A stretch of 64,000 nt of DNA from ZC4RG29 sp035304385 (GTDB taxonomy: Bacteria > Bacteroidota > Bacteroidia > Cytophagales > Cyclobacteriaceae), in assembly GCA_035304385.1 (NCBI GenBank), contig DATGQD010000043.1, positions 31,992 to 95,991 of the forward strand, in the 5' to 3' direction. Positions within the stretch are counted from its first letter, which is position 1. Every line of letters starts with the position of its first letter. Positions 1-8,041 of this stretch are shown here, in pieces. The notes under the pieces are model-generated. The model ran no database searches and had not been told where the DNA came from. It worked only from the letters and a program-made list of their open reading frames with translations. Position numbers and translations under genes: made by a program.

Positions 1-1
1 C

Positions 2-2164
2 CTCTCTAATGTGCGCCTCACGGGCGCTTCGGGCCAACGGTTCGTCACTTGTCAAGAAATCGCCTTTAAGAACTTTCGCCTGTTCGAGTTTCTCGCGGGA
101 AGGGAACTCAGCGCCGACTCGATTGCCATCGGTAATTCTACAATCCACGTGACCCGCGACCTCCCCGGTCTTTTCCCCTCCTTCACCGGCACACGGTCTG
201 CCCGAAACCAGCGACCCATATGGATCAAAGCACTCACCCTCCGGAACGTCGACCTCAATTATGAAACCGAAAGCCAGCACCTGTCTCTTGCGGCGCTGGA
301 TGCCAACGCGCGGGATATTACAGACTTGTCGTGGCGTTCCATGGCAAACCAGCTGCGCGCTGTAAGCGTGAAAAACTTTCAGTGGCACGATGAACGGCAA
401 AATGTTCGCACCGAATTGAAGAGCATTCGACTCACACCCGACCGCGCAACGATCGCGGCCGGCAGCGCAACCGTTGACTCGCTGGCCATCGAGGTGTCGG
501 ATCTCCACGTCGCCCATCCGCTGCCCATTTTGCTGAACGGTGATATGAATTGGGATTTCGCAAAAGCCGGCGGCCTGCGCATACGGGGCGTGATACCTCC
601 AGCAGGATCGAACGGCTTTTCTGTAGAACGGCTGTCGGTCGGCGATATGGAGGCAGACATTCATTTTGGCGATCTCCATCTTTCCACCAGGGTGAAGGAT
701 CTGACAGGTCGCGAAGTAAACCCTGATGCGCCACGGCATCTGCAGGGAATGTTCTCGGATCTTACGATTACCAGTCCCGGGCTACAACTCGACGCAGATT
801 CCATCGACCTGAATACAGGACGTCTCTCACGATTTTACAACGTCACAATCACAGACAACATCAACCGCGCAGCGATGTCTTACGCAGAAACTACAGGCAC
901 GTTGTGGACCGGTGAACACCGGCGTATCGGCCATCTGTTCATCCGGGAATTTCATCTGGACCAGAAGTCCTGGGCAGTAAGCAGCGATAGCGCAGCGCTT
1001 TCAGACGTCGAGTTCGGGATACACGGTCCGAAGGTGCGGCATGCAGAATTTTACATGCCGGTTATCAACCGGGAGTTCATAGAAGAAGGATCTTCCACCG
1101 CTGAAGAATCGTTCGAGCTGCCCAAGGTCGGTGCGTTAGTACTTCACGGCGGAAAGTTTATTACCCCTGAACAAAAATTCACCCTCCACGGCACTAGCCG
1201 GCTCAACCTGCAAGACGACATAGGCATGGAGTTCGAACAACTGTCCTTTACCCTGGCCCATCACGATGTAGATCTGTACGACCTCCGGCTGGACGGCCAT
1301 TCCGTTCAGGCGGGCGCCATGACGGCCAGACCCCAGCCACTCCCCGCGAACGCGCACGAAACCGATGTCATCTCCGGTGAGTGGCAATCAATAAAGGCAA
1401 CGGGATTGTTGGTGGATGAGTTGATCGAATCCCAGCGCATAAAAGCGGACACGATTACAGTTAAGGGATTAATCCTGGATGTGACGCGCGACAAACGGAT
1501 GGATGATCAGGAACCTGTTGAGAAGGATTTTGCAGTGAGCGATCTTATCTCCGGCAGTGGCGTAGAGGCAAGTGTAATACGGCTCCACGAAAGCAGGATA
1601 CGATACGCCGAATTTTCTGAGACGACAGGAGAGGAAGGTTCCATCTGGTTCAACGATCTCGATGCGGAAATCCGCAGCCCCCATGCCGGATCTTTCGAGT
1701 TTGATGCTCGCGCCCGGGTATACGATCAGGCACCGATAGCCGTCAATTACGAGAAAGTAGACGCGAATACCTTCCGAATGAAGGTCGATGTGGGTAGCAT
1801 GGACCTTACTGCATTGAACGATGTGTTGCGGCCGCTGCAGAGCTTCGAATTGAAGTCGGGTTATCTCGATCAATTTCGCTTCGAGACAACAGCGAACCGT
1901 GACACCGCTCAGGGTCGGGCCACCATGTCGTATAAAAATCTCCACATGGCGTTGTTGAACAAAACAGACCCCGAAAAAAAATGGTTGGGTCAGGACATCT
2001 TGTCGTTTGTTGCCAATGGAGTTTTGCGACACAACCGGGTGGAGTCCTGGGCACCGGTGGAGGAAATTCGCATTCCGGAAAAGTCAGTCTTCAACTATTG
2101 GAAGCGTATCGCCGTAAATGGCGCACTTAATGTTGTGAGAAAAGGTAAGAAGGTGCGGAGGTAG
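2..2164 (+). CDS. AsmA/DUF748-like envelope protein, 5' partial
   Basis: The frame is open to the left edge, so the N-terminus, where such proteins carry a membrane anchor, lies outside the window. About 720 residues are visible. They are a long run of alternating short hydrophobic and polar strands without any enzymatic motif, as in AsmA/TamB/DUF748 proteins that span the periplasm. The C-terminal 130 residues (a leucine-rich stretch ending SGYLDQFRFE, then GRATMSYKNLHMALLNK and a basic tail) resemble the end of DUF748-type proteins of Bacteroidota. Family knowledge suggests a role in lipid transport or outer-membrane homeostasis; nothing here proves it. The next gene is 82 nt downstream. 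Confidence 0.6.
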   Translation, partial: LSNVRLTGASGQRFVTCQEIAFKNFRLFEFLAGRELSADSIAIGNSTIHVTRDLPGLFPSFTGTRSARNQRPIWIKALTLRNVDLNYETESQHLSLAALDANARDITDLSWRSMANQLRAVSVKNFQWHDERQNVRTELKSIRLTPDRATIAAGSATVDSLAIEVSDLHVAHPLPILLNGDMNWDFAKAGGLRIRGVIPPAGSNGFSVERLSVGDMEADIHFGDLHLSTRVKDLTGREVNPDAPRHLQGMFSDLTITSPGLQLDADSIDLNTGRLSRFYNVTITDNINRAAMSYAETTGTLWTGEHRRIGHLFIREFHLDQKSWAVSSDSAALSDVEFGIHGPKVRHAEFYMPVINREFIEEGSSTAEESFELPKVGALVLHGGKFITPEQKFTLHGTSRLNLQDDIGMEFEQLSFTLAHHDVDLYDLRLDGHSVQAGAMTARPQPLPANAHETDVISGEWQSIKATGLLVDELIESQRIKADTITVKGLILDVTRDKRMDDQEPVEKDFAVSDLISGSGVEASVIRLHESRIRYAEFSETTGEEGSIWFNDLDAEIRSPHAGSFEFDARARVYDQAPIAVNYEKVDANTFRMKVDVGSMDLTALNDVLRPLQSFELKSGYLDQFRFETTANRDTAQGRATMSYKNLHMALLNKTDPEKKWLGQDILSFVANGVLRHNRVESWAPVEEIRIPEKSVFNYWKRIAVNGALNVVRKGKKVRR

Positions 2165-2246
2165 CAGGTAATTTATCCGGGAAAGTACCCGGAAGTCCGG
2201 GGTTAAACTGCTATATTCAGGTGCGGTTTTATTCTTACGTTTTTCG

Positions 2247-2720
2247 ATGATCAGAGCCAGTTTAATAGTTGTATTTCTCCTCCTTATCGTCGCGACTGCC
2301 TACCCTCAGCGGCTTCACATCGGCAATTCCATTGGCTTTATGAATCCGGTGAAAACCATGGGACAAGTTTATGAGCGTGGGTTCCGCGTTAACGCAAACC
2401 TCGAATACGACGTGCCTGGCACGCTTGCCTTCGTGGCTGAAGCGGGGTGGGGCCGATGGAAGGCCCGGGCGCTCGACGGCATCCGCGCGCATGAAACCGA
2501 CGTTGTTCATGTCGTTGGCGGTCTGAAAGTGAATGTATTTGGTCCTTTATATGCAGAAGGCCGAACCGGTTATTATTTCGGCGATTTCGATCGATTCGTT
2601 TTAATACCCGCGGCCGGTCTCAGGATCAGGCGCTTTGACGTCAACATCGGCTACCAGTTGCTGAACAATATCCAGTATGTCGACACACGCATCGGCATAT
2701 ACTGGGCACGTAGTCGCTGA
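2247..2720 (+). CDS. small secreted protein, possible outer-membrane beta-barrel
   Basis: 157 residues with a clear signal peptide (residues 1-21, hydrophobic core SLIVVFLLLIVATA, cleavage after YPQ). The mature part is glycine- and aromatic-rich with alternating pattern (for example YAEGRTGYYFGDFDRF and FDVNIGYQLLNNIQYV), consistent with antiparallel beta strands of a small porin-like or OmpW-like barrel. The protein ends in RIGIYWARSR, roughly a last beta strand. I do not recognise a named family. A box TACGTTTT lies about 15 nt before the start, one mismatch from the Bacteroidota -7 element. It stands alone between the AsmA-like gene and a peptidase gene 76 nt downstream. Confidence 0.6.
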   Translation: MIRASLIVVFLLLIVATAYPQRLHIGNSIGFMNPVKTMGQVYERGFRVNANLEYDVPGTLAFVAEAGWGRWKARALDGIRAHETDVVHVVGGLKVNVFGPLYAEGRTGYYFGDFDRFVLIPAAGLRIRRFDVNIGYQLLNNIQYVDTRIGIYWARSR

Positions 2721-2796
2721 ATCTCCGGATGATTTTCATTGTTTCCTGCATTGAACTGTCCGGTGCTAATTATTTTGATCCAATAACAACAGTGAG

Positions 2797-4725
2797 ATGA
2801 AAGCATCCGTTCTATTCACCCTTTTGGTGGTGTCGGTCTCTACATGGGCCCAACAAAAAATGACACCTGAACTCTTGTGGACACTCGGGCGGGTTTCGGG
2901 GAAAGGGATTTCAACAGATGGAAAGAACGTGGTGTACTCGGTGACCACCTACGATATCGGGCGCAATGGGTCCTCTTCAAAAACTTACGCTATCCCTCTT
3001 GCCGGTGGCGAACCACAGGAGGTGGCGTCGACTACCGGTCTTCTTCCTGACCGCACCGTATCACCTGACGGGAAATATGCGATTCGCGTAAAAGAAGTAC
3101 CCGTTGTCAAAGTGAGTGGCAAAGATATCTACCCGGACCTCGACAAGTCCAACGTACTGATTTACGAAAGCCTCAACTACCGGCATTGGGACACATGGGA
3201 AGATGGAGCCTTCAGCCACCTGTTCCTGCACACCCTCGGGGATGAGGGAAGCGAAGAAGGCAAAGACATAATGGAAGGAGAGCCTTACGACTGCCCGCTG
3301 AAACCGTTTGGAGGGACAAGCGACTTTACGTTTACTCCGGACAGTAAAGCAATTGTCTATGTAGCCAAAAAGAAATACGGAACCGACTATGCGGTGAGTA
3401 CGAATACAGACTTGTATCGATACGATATCGCGACGGGAACAACGACTAATCTTACCGAGGGGATGGAGGGCTATGACGTCAGTCCTGCCTTTTCTTCTTC
3501 AGGTGCACTCGGCTGGCTAAGCATGCAGCGCGATGGGTACGAATCGGACAAGCAGGACATTATAGTAGACGGACCGGGTGGCCGCATAAACCTCACAGCA
3601 GCCTGGGATGGTACGGTGTCATCGTTTACGTGGAGCAGCGACGGCAGGAAGATTTACTTCAGGGCGCCCGTTGATGGAACAATTCAACTTTTTGAAGTTG
3701 ATTATCCCGGACGATCACGAAAGCAGCCCACAGTGAAAAAAATTACAGACGGTGATTTCGACATCACATCCATCGTCGGACAATCGGGCAACGAAATGGT
3801 GGTGACGCGCACCGATATGAATCACGCCGCCGAACTCTTTGTCGTGAACCTCAGGAATGGAAGCATGAGACAACTCACCGAGGTGAACAAAGCGCATTAT
3901 GACAACCTGGCGACGAGTAAAATCGAACGTCGTTATGTTACCACGACAGATGGAAAGAAGATGCTGGTTTGGGTAATCTTTCCTCCCGATTTCGATCCGT
4001 CGAAAAAATACCCAACGCTCTTATACTGTCAGGGAGGCCCTCAGTCGCCCCTGTCGCAATTCTATTCCTTCCGCTGGAATTTTCAGCTGATGGCAGCAAA
4101 CGGATATATCATTGTCGCCCCCTCCCGTCGCGGTATGCCCGGATTCGGCGTAGAATGGAATGAGGCGATCAGCAAACATCACGGGGGCCAGGTAATGCAG
4201 GATTATCTCACCGCCATCGACGAGGTTTCAAAGGAGGCGTATGTCGACAAGGACCGGCTGGGATGTGTTGGCGCGAGCTATGGTGGATACTCGGTATTCT
4301 ATCTTGCCGGCATTCACGAAAAGCGATTCAAGACCTTCATATCGCACGATGGGATTTTCAACATGAAGAGCATGTATGGCACTACAGAAGAATTGTGGTT
4401 TGTGAACTGGGATTACGGAGGACCGTACTGGGATACTTCTAACGCTGAGGCGCAGAACACCTACAAGCAGTATGATCCCAGCAATATAGTGGCGCAATGG
4501 GATACACCCATCCTTATCATACAGGGCGGCAAAGATTACAGGGTACCCATCGGTCAGGGGCTGGAGGCGTTTCAGGCTGCTCAACTTCAGGGCATAAAAA
4601 GCAAGCTGCTCTTCTTCCCGGAAGAGAACCACTGGATACTCACAGCACAAAACGGCATCGCCTGGCAGCGCGAGTTTTTTGGATGGCTCGATGAGACGCT
4701 GAATTCCACGGACAACCGTCCTTAG
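2797..4725 (+). CDS. S9 family peptidase (dipeptidyl/acylaminoacyl peptidase type)
   Basis: 642 residues with a signal peptide (residues 1-18, cleavage near WAQ), so secreted or periplasmic. The N-terminal 380 residues form the expected beta-propeller with WD-like blades (DGKNVVYSVTTYD, TPDSKAIVYVA, SSDGRKIYFRAP). The C-terminal alpha/beta hydrolase domain carries the triad: nucleophile Ser494 in GASYGGYS, Asp580 in QGGKDYRVP and His612 in EENHW. This order and spacing fit the prolyl oligopeptidase family S9, probably the S9C group, which removes N-terminal dipeptides or acyl-amino acids from peptides. Length is normal for the family. It appears monocistronic, with a convergent small ORF 43 nt downstream on the other strand. 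Confidence 0.93.
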   Translation: MKASVLFTLLVVSVSTWAQQKMTPELLWTLGRVSGKGISTDGKNVVYSVTTYDIGRNGSSSKTYAIPLAGGEPQEVASTTGLLPDRTVSPDGKYAIRVKEVPVVKVSGKDIYPDLDKSNVLIYESLNYRHWDTWEDGAFSHLFLHTLGDEGSEEGKDIMEGEPYDCPLKPFGGTSDFTFTPDSKAIVYVAKKKYGTDYAVSTNTDLYRYDIATGTTTNLTEGMEGYDVSPAFSSSGALGWLSMQRDGYESDKQDIIVDGPGGRINLTAAWDGTVSSFTWSSDGRKIYFRAPVDGTIQLFEVDYPGRSRKQPTVKKITDGDFDITSIVGQSGNEMVVTRTDMNHAAELFVVNLRNGSMRQLTEVNKAHYDNLATSKIERRYVTTTDGKKMLVWVIFPPDFDPSKKYPTLLYCQGGPQSPLSQFYSFRWNFQLMAANGYIIVAPSRRGMPGFGVEWNEAISKHHGGQVMQDYLTAIDEVSKEAYVDKDRLGCVGASYGGYSVFYLAGIHEKRFKTFISHDGIFNMKSMYGTTEELWFVNWDYGGPYWDTSNAEAQNTYKQYDPSNIVAQWDTPILIIQGGKDYRVPIGQGLEAFQAAQLQGIKSKLLFFPEENHWILTAQNGIAWQREFFGWLDETLNSTDNRP

Positions 4726-4768
4726 GGAGCACAATCCTGCCTGTTAAAGAGCCGCGAAAAAAAAATAC

Positions 4769-4906
4769 CTATCGGCTTTTCGCCCGCTCCAGCCTCCTCT
4801 TAAGGCGCTCTTCCCAGATGAGTTGATTAAGATTCATCTGGGCAATCTTAAAGTGCCTGAGATACGAGGTAGCCTCGGAGGGGCGTATGTTCGCGTTTGT
4901 GTTCAT
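4769..4906 (-). CDS. small conserved-looking ORF, 45 residues
   Basis: In the 376-nt gap between the peptidase and esterase genes the minus strand carries a 45-residue frame: ATG (complement of 4904-4906), ending TAG at 4769-4771. The peptide starts MNTNANIRPSEATSYLRHFK and continues with an amphipathic, charged helix rich in Leu/Glu/Arg (NQLIWEERLKRRLERAK). The stop is followed at once by a run of nine T on the coding strand. Upstream, TTG and TACTTTG boxes sit at 4953-4955 and 4931-4937, loosely like a Bacteroidota promoter but with a short spacer. No family is recognised. Coding-like composition and position support a real gene, but this is inference. Confidence 0.45.
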   Translation of the reverse strand: MNTNANIRPSEATSYLRHFKIAQMNLNQLIWEERLKRRLERAKSR

Positions 4907-5101
4907 ACAATTCCCTTTCTTCTACGACAACAAAGTAAACGGGAACAGCGGTCAATGTGTTGTGCTTTTTTCGGTGATTCATCGTCATTCCCGACAGGAA
5001 ACGTTTGCGACGGACATGCGGTGATCACCTGGGGTTGGTTGCTGCCCGTCATTTCGCTAACTTCCAGTATTCGCCAACGTTCCCAACCCTAACCCCCACG
5101 C

Positions 5102-5953
5102 ATGAAGCAAATTCTCACCCAGGGTATGGTGCTGACACTGGCGGTCACCACCATCCTCCATGCCCAGACACCGGAGTTCCAGGACAAGCCCGTTGAACGC
5201 TACCTTTCTTCCCGGGAAGTGGCCGACATGAAGTACAGGCTGCTGATTACACTCCCGCCGGGATACGAGCATGATCAGCGCTCCTACCCGGTGTTGTATT
5301 ACCTCGACGCGTGGATGTTGGGCGGTGTCATGCACGACGCCCATCGTATTGCAAATCTTCTCCAGGCCGTTGAGCCGGTCATACTCGTCGGCCTGTCGCT
5401 GGATGGTGGTCCGTCCGATTTCTTTTACACCCGTGCACGCGACTACACGCCGACCCGTGTACCTCCTGAGAAATTAGGCCCGGCTGCCGCCGCCTGGGTG
5501 CCGACCTCCGGTGGCGGACCTCAATTCCTCAAGTTTCTTAAGGGCGAACTCGTTCCATTTATAGAGAAGCATTACCGTGCAGATCCTACCGACCGTGGCA
5601 TACTTGGATATTCGCTGGGCGGACTCTTCGCGGCGTGGGCGCTTCAAACAGATCCGACCTTGTTCAAACGCTACGGTATTTGCAGTCCCTCCCTCAACTG
5701 GGACGACGCCAAAGTTGTACGACTCTGGGAAAATCTTCCTGACCTGTCGAAGGGAACCGTCATCCTATTTTCTCAAACTGAAGGGGAGGACATGGAAATC
5801 AAGGCTGCTATCGATACGCTGATTTCCGCCGCCAGGTCGAAACCCGGCGTACGAATCACCAGGTTTGAAGTCGCAGGTGAGGGCCATCACACAGGCGTTG
5901 TTGCTACGCACATGCGCGCGTTGCTGTTGCTCTATGAAAAGCCAAAGCCGTAA
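5102..5953 (+). CDS. secreted alpha/beta-hydrolase esterase (IroE/Fes-like)
   Basis: 283 residues with a signal peptide (residues 1-22, cleavage after LHAQ). The fold is an alpha/beta hydrolase of the putative esterase family (PF00756): strand VLYYLDAW for the substrate side, the nucleophile elbow GYSLGG with Ser171, and a C-terminal GEGHH supplying the catalytic His. The family includes enterobactin and other siderophore esterases, feruloyl esterases and S-formylglutathione hydrolase; the substrate cannot be told from sequence. The gene stands alone; 149 nt of untranslated or empty sequence precede it after the small minus-strand ORF. Confidence 0.85.
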   Translation: MKQILTQGMVLTLAVTTILHAQTPEFQDKPVERYLSSREVADMKYRLLITLPPGYEHDQRSYPVLYYLDAWMLGGVMHDAHRIANLLQAVEPVILVGLSLDGGPSDFFYTRARDYTPTRVPPEKLGPAAAAWVPTSGGGPQFLKFLKGELVPFIEKHYRADPTDRGILGYSLGGLFAAWALQTDPTLFKRYGICSPSLNWDDAKVVRLWENLPDLSKGTVILFSQTEGEDMEIKAAIDTLISAARSKPGVRITRFEVAGEGHHTGVVATHMRALLLLYEKPKP

Positions 5954-6067
5954 TGTGAGGTTGGCTTGGTATCGAAACATGAATGCGTATGAATCACAGT
6001 TAGCTACCCCTATCCAGACTTGGAATGGTGTTTGATCGTCTAACGTTCTCGAGGTATATTACTTAGA

Positions 6068-6403
6068 ATGGAAGGCAAGGTATTCGTGTACGTATGGGAA
6101 TTTATTGTAAGGCGTGCAAAACAGAAGGAGTTTGAAAAAGCCTACGGCCCTGGTGGAGAATGGGTGAAGCTATTCAGTCAGGGAAAGGGATACCTGGGGA
6201 CTGAGCTCCACCAGGACCAGGCCAATCCTTTGCGTTATATCACAATAGATTATTGGCGATCCCGCCAGGACCGCGACACCTTCCGGTTGACCTTTGCCCA
6301 TGAGTTCCAGCGCCTCGACGCACTATGTGAAAGCTTTACCGTGCAGGAGAAGTTCATGGGCGACTTCGATTGCTTTACCAATCGGTTGCCTTCCGGGCAA
6401 TAG
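6068..6403 (+). CDS. antibiotic-biosynthesis-monooxygenase-like (dimeric alpha/beta barrel) protein
   Basis: 111 residues. The start VYVWEFIVRRAKQKEFEKAY, followed by a middle GYLGTELHQDQ and a final YWRSRQDRDTF, is the pattern of ABM-domain ferredoxin-like dimeric alpha/beta barrels: a first strand, a helix ending in the GPGGEW turn, then a YWxSxxD strand/helix. Members are small cofactor-free monooxygenases or proteins of unknown activity. No signal peptide, so cytoplasmic. It ends about 30 nt before the promoter of the next small gene. Confidence 0.65.
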   Translation: MEGKVFVYVWEFIVRRAKQKEFEKAYGPGGEWVKLFSQGKGYLGTELHQDQANPLRYITIDYWRSRQDRDTFRLTFAHEFQRLDALCESFTVQEKFMGDFDCFTNRLPSGQ

Positions 6404-6434
6404 CCGCTCAGACAAAACGAACCCAAACGGGGCG

Positions 6435-6465
6435 TTGGCGATACGCGCGCGTTTGCGTATCTTCG
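6435..6465 (+). promoter_or_regulatory. candidate Bacteroidota-type promoter
   Basis: TTG at 6435-6437 and TATCTTCG at 6458-6465, 20 nt apart. The second box differs at one base from the Bacteroidota -7 consensus TAnnTTTG and the spacing is normal. It would start transcription about 20 nt before the TTG start at 6493. Confidence 0.4.
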
Positions 6466-6492
6466 GTGGTCCCACCCAAAACCAAAAGACAC

Positions 6493-6660
6493 TTGAATAA
6501 AAGTCAGATTCTAACCTTTGCTGCCTGGACGCTGGTCGTCCTGGGCCTGGTCATGATTTATCTGGGCGGCTTTCATGCGCCTCAGGTAATGTTGCCTCCC
6601 ATTGTTACCGGTGTCGGCTTCCTGGTTATCGCCTGGGCGTTGGCACAACTCCGGAAATAA
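6493..6660 (+). CDS. two-helix small membrane protein
   Basis: 55 residues if read from TTG at 6493, the first plausible start after a promoter-like box. Two hydrophobic segments, about residues 7-25 and 32-50, with a short loop containing GGFHAPQVMLPP and a basic C-terminus (QLRK) form a helical hairpin. The frame is open further upstream (to ATG 6370), but that region overlaps the preceding gene and reads as Arg-rich, non-coding-like protein, so I prefer the short form. Function unknown. Confidence 0.5.
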   Translation: MNKSQILTFAAWTLVVLGLVMIYLGGFHAPQVMLPPIVTGVGFLVIAWALAQLRK

Positions 6661-6803
6661 TGCGCCGGGTATAAAACTCCGACCGCCCTATTCGGCGCGT
6701 TGCATGCGGACGCAGTAACCATGCGCGAAGTGCATACAGCCGGCTACTAGGAAATGGACGTTTTTTTTGTTATGATCCACGTTTGGCTCAAAAAACGAAA
6801 GAG

Positions 6804-6834
6804 CGATTGCAAGCGAACAATCGTTCTTGCAAGC
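6804..6834 (+). promoter_or_regulatory. inverted and direct repeats upstream of the ilv leader
   Basis: CGATTG (6804-6809) and CAATCG (6818-6823) form an inverted repeat. TTGCAAGC occurs twice (6807-6814 and 6827-6834) exactly 20 bp apart, two helical turns. The second copy overlaps a TTG (6827-6829) that lies 21 nt before TAGCTTG (6851-6857), a possible weak promoter for the leader. An operator is an inference. Confidence 0.35.
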
Positions 6835-6890
6835 AAATATTTTTAGGCTTTAGCTTGATAACTATTAACAAATTTTTGAACCTTGTGGAG

Positions 6891-7016
6891 ATGCGGAATT
6901 TTATGTCGAACATCCAGCACATATCCAAACAACTGTCAGGTTCACCTGGTGGATCCGGATGGACTGTGCTTGTGGTCAATATCGTGCTTCTTTTCCGAAT
7001 ACCGGGGTGGAGATGA
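6891..7016 (+). CDS. ilv operon leader peptide (attenuator)
   Basis: A 41-codon frame, ATG 6891 to TGA 7014-7016 (an internal ATG at 6903 gives a 37-residue form). The last third, codons 6966-7001, reads V-L-V-V-N-I-V-L-L-F-R-I: nine of twelve codons are Val, Leu or Ile, the end products of the operon downstream. It is followed by an intrinsic terminator (7040-7073) before ilvE. This is the layout of ribosome-mediated attenuation as in the enterobacterial ilv operons. The peptide itself needs no function; its codons are the sensor. Close GTGGAG sequence abuts the first ATG, but Bacteroidota rarely depend on Shine-Dalgarno pairing. Confidence 0.8.
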   Translation: MRNFMSNIQHISKQLSGSPGGSGWTVLVVNIVLLFRIPGWR

Positions 7017-7051
7017 TATTGTCCGTATAGGAACCTATCAAAACCGCCCCG
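7003..7051 (+). promoter_or_regulatory. antiterminator pairing of the ilv attenuator
   Basis: CGGGGTGG (7003-7010), inside the last codons of the leader peptide, is complementary over eight pairs (one G-U) to CCGCCCCG (7044-7051), the 5' arm of the terminator. A ribosome stalled on the Val/Leu/Ile codons leaves 7003-7010 free to pair and blocks the terminator; a ribosome that reaches the stop at 7014 covers it and lets the terminator form. The pairing is seen in sequence; the mechanism is inferred from classical attenuators. Confidence 0.7.
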
Positions 7052-7073
7052 ACACCGGGGCGGTTTTGTTTTT
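7040..7073 (+). terminator. intrinsic terminator of the ilv attenuator
   Basis: A perfect 12-bp stem (AAAACCGCCCCG, 7040-7051, with CGGGGCGGTTTT, 7056-7067), tetraloop ACAC, then GTTTTT. It lies 30 nt before the ilvE start, so it would stop transcription before the operon unless the alternative pairing wins. Confidence 0.88.
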
Positions 7074-7081
7074 GGTGGCCA

Positions 7082-7103
7082 GAACGAACTAACAATTGTT
7101 ATA
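7082..7103 (+). repeat. 22-bp element shared by both leaders, copy 1
   Basis: GAACGAACTAACAATTGTTA plus TA, directly before the ilvE ATG. It recurs at 13181-13202 with one mismatch. It contains the perfect 12-bp palindrome TAACAATTGTTA. Confidence 0.75.
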
Positions 7104-7990
7104 TGTACTCTAATGAAGGCACCATAGTCTACCTGAATGGAAGCTTCGTAAGGGCGACCGAGGCCCGGCTTGACCTGTTCAGCCAGACGCTTCATTATGG
7201 GAATGGCGTTTTCGATGGCCTTCGTTCCTACCCGACACAAAACGGCATCAAAATATTCAAGGCGCCGGAGCACTTCGAAAGATTAAAAAAGAGCTGCCAA
7301 CTGGTTCACATCCCCTATCCCTTTGATTCGGGACAGTTGATCCAGGCCAGCTATGAATTGCTGCGGCGAAACGGATTGTCGGACGCGTACATCAGACCTC
7401 TGGTCTACACAGGCGCAAATATGAATCTCACGCAGCCGGCGGAAGCACACATTATGATATGTGCCTGGGAGTGGGGCAAATATCTCGGTGATAAACCCGT
7501 CCGTCTTTGCCTGTCGCCATACCAGCGTCCAAACCCGGAATCCATCCGCATGGAAGCCAAGGTGTGTGGCCACTATGTCAACGGCATACTCGCCACCAGC
7601 GAAGCTCGTTCGAGAGGATACGACGAAGCCCTTATGCTCGATATGCACGGGCGTGTTGCACAGCCCCCCAGTTCGAACATTTTCCTGGAGATGAAGGGCG
7701 TACTGTATACACCGCCGGCCGGTCACATATTTCCGGGAATTTCGCGCGCAACGGTGATGGGCATCTGCAAAGAGCTCGACATCCCCGTGAGAGAGAAACA
7801 AATTAGCGTAGAAGAACTTGAGCAAGCCGACAGTGCATTCCTGTGCAGCACCGGAGCCGAAATAGCAAGCGTCGAGTCTATCGATGCGCGGCCATTCCGT
7901 CAACCCTGGGAGGACACGCTCGGCGCCCTGGTGCAGGAAGCATACCGAAGCCAGGTGCTTGAAAAATCATCAAGCTATGTGATCATTTGA
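7103..7990 (+). CDS. ilvE: branched-chain amino acid aminotransferase
   Basis: 295 residues, class IV PLP aminotransferase fold. It transfers the amino group between glutamate and the keto acids of Val, Leu and Ile, the last step of the pathway encoded downstream. Seen: N-terminal HYGNGVFDGLRSY, the PLP lysine Lys153 in EAKVCGHYVNGI, and the phosphate-binding GRVAQPPSSNIF and FPGISRATV segments. The usual Glu before the SSN turn is Gln here (VAQ rather than VAE), a point to note for specificity. Family assignment is sure; D-amino acid aminotransferase is unlikely given the operon. It is the first gene after the attenuator and 51 nt before ilvD. Confidence 0.93.
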   Translation: MYSNEGTIVYLNGSFVRATEARLDLFSQTLHYGNGVFDGLRSYPTQNGIKIFKAPEHFERLKKSCQLVHIPYPFDSGQLIQASYELLRRNGLSDAYIRPLVYTGANMNLTQPAEAHIMICAWEWGKYLGDKPVRLCLSPYQRPNPESIRMEAKVCGHYVNGILATSEARSRGYDEALMLDMHGRVAQPPSSNIFLEMKGVLYTPPAGHIFPGISRATVMGICKELDIPVREKQISVEELEQADSAFLCSTGAEIASVESIDARPFRQPWEDTLGALVQEAYRSQVLEKSSSYVII

Positions 7991-8041
7991 CCTCAACAGT
8001 AACAATTAAAAAAATACGATAAACGGTTTTTTGAGGAGTCC

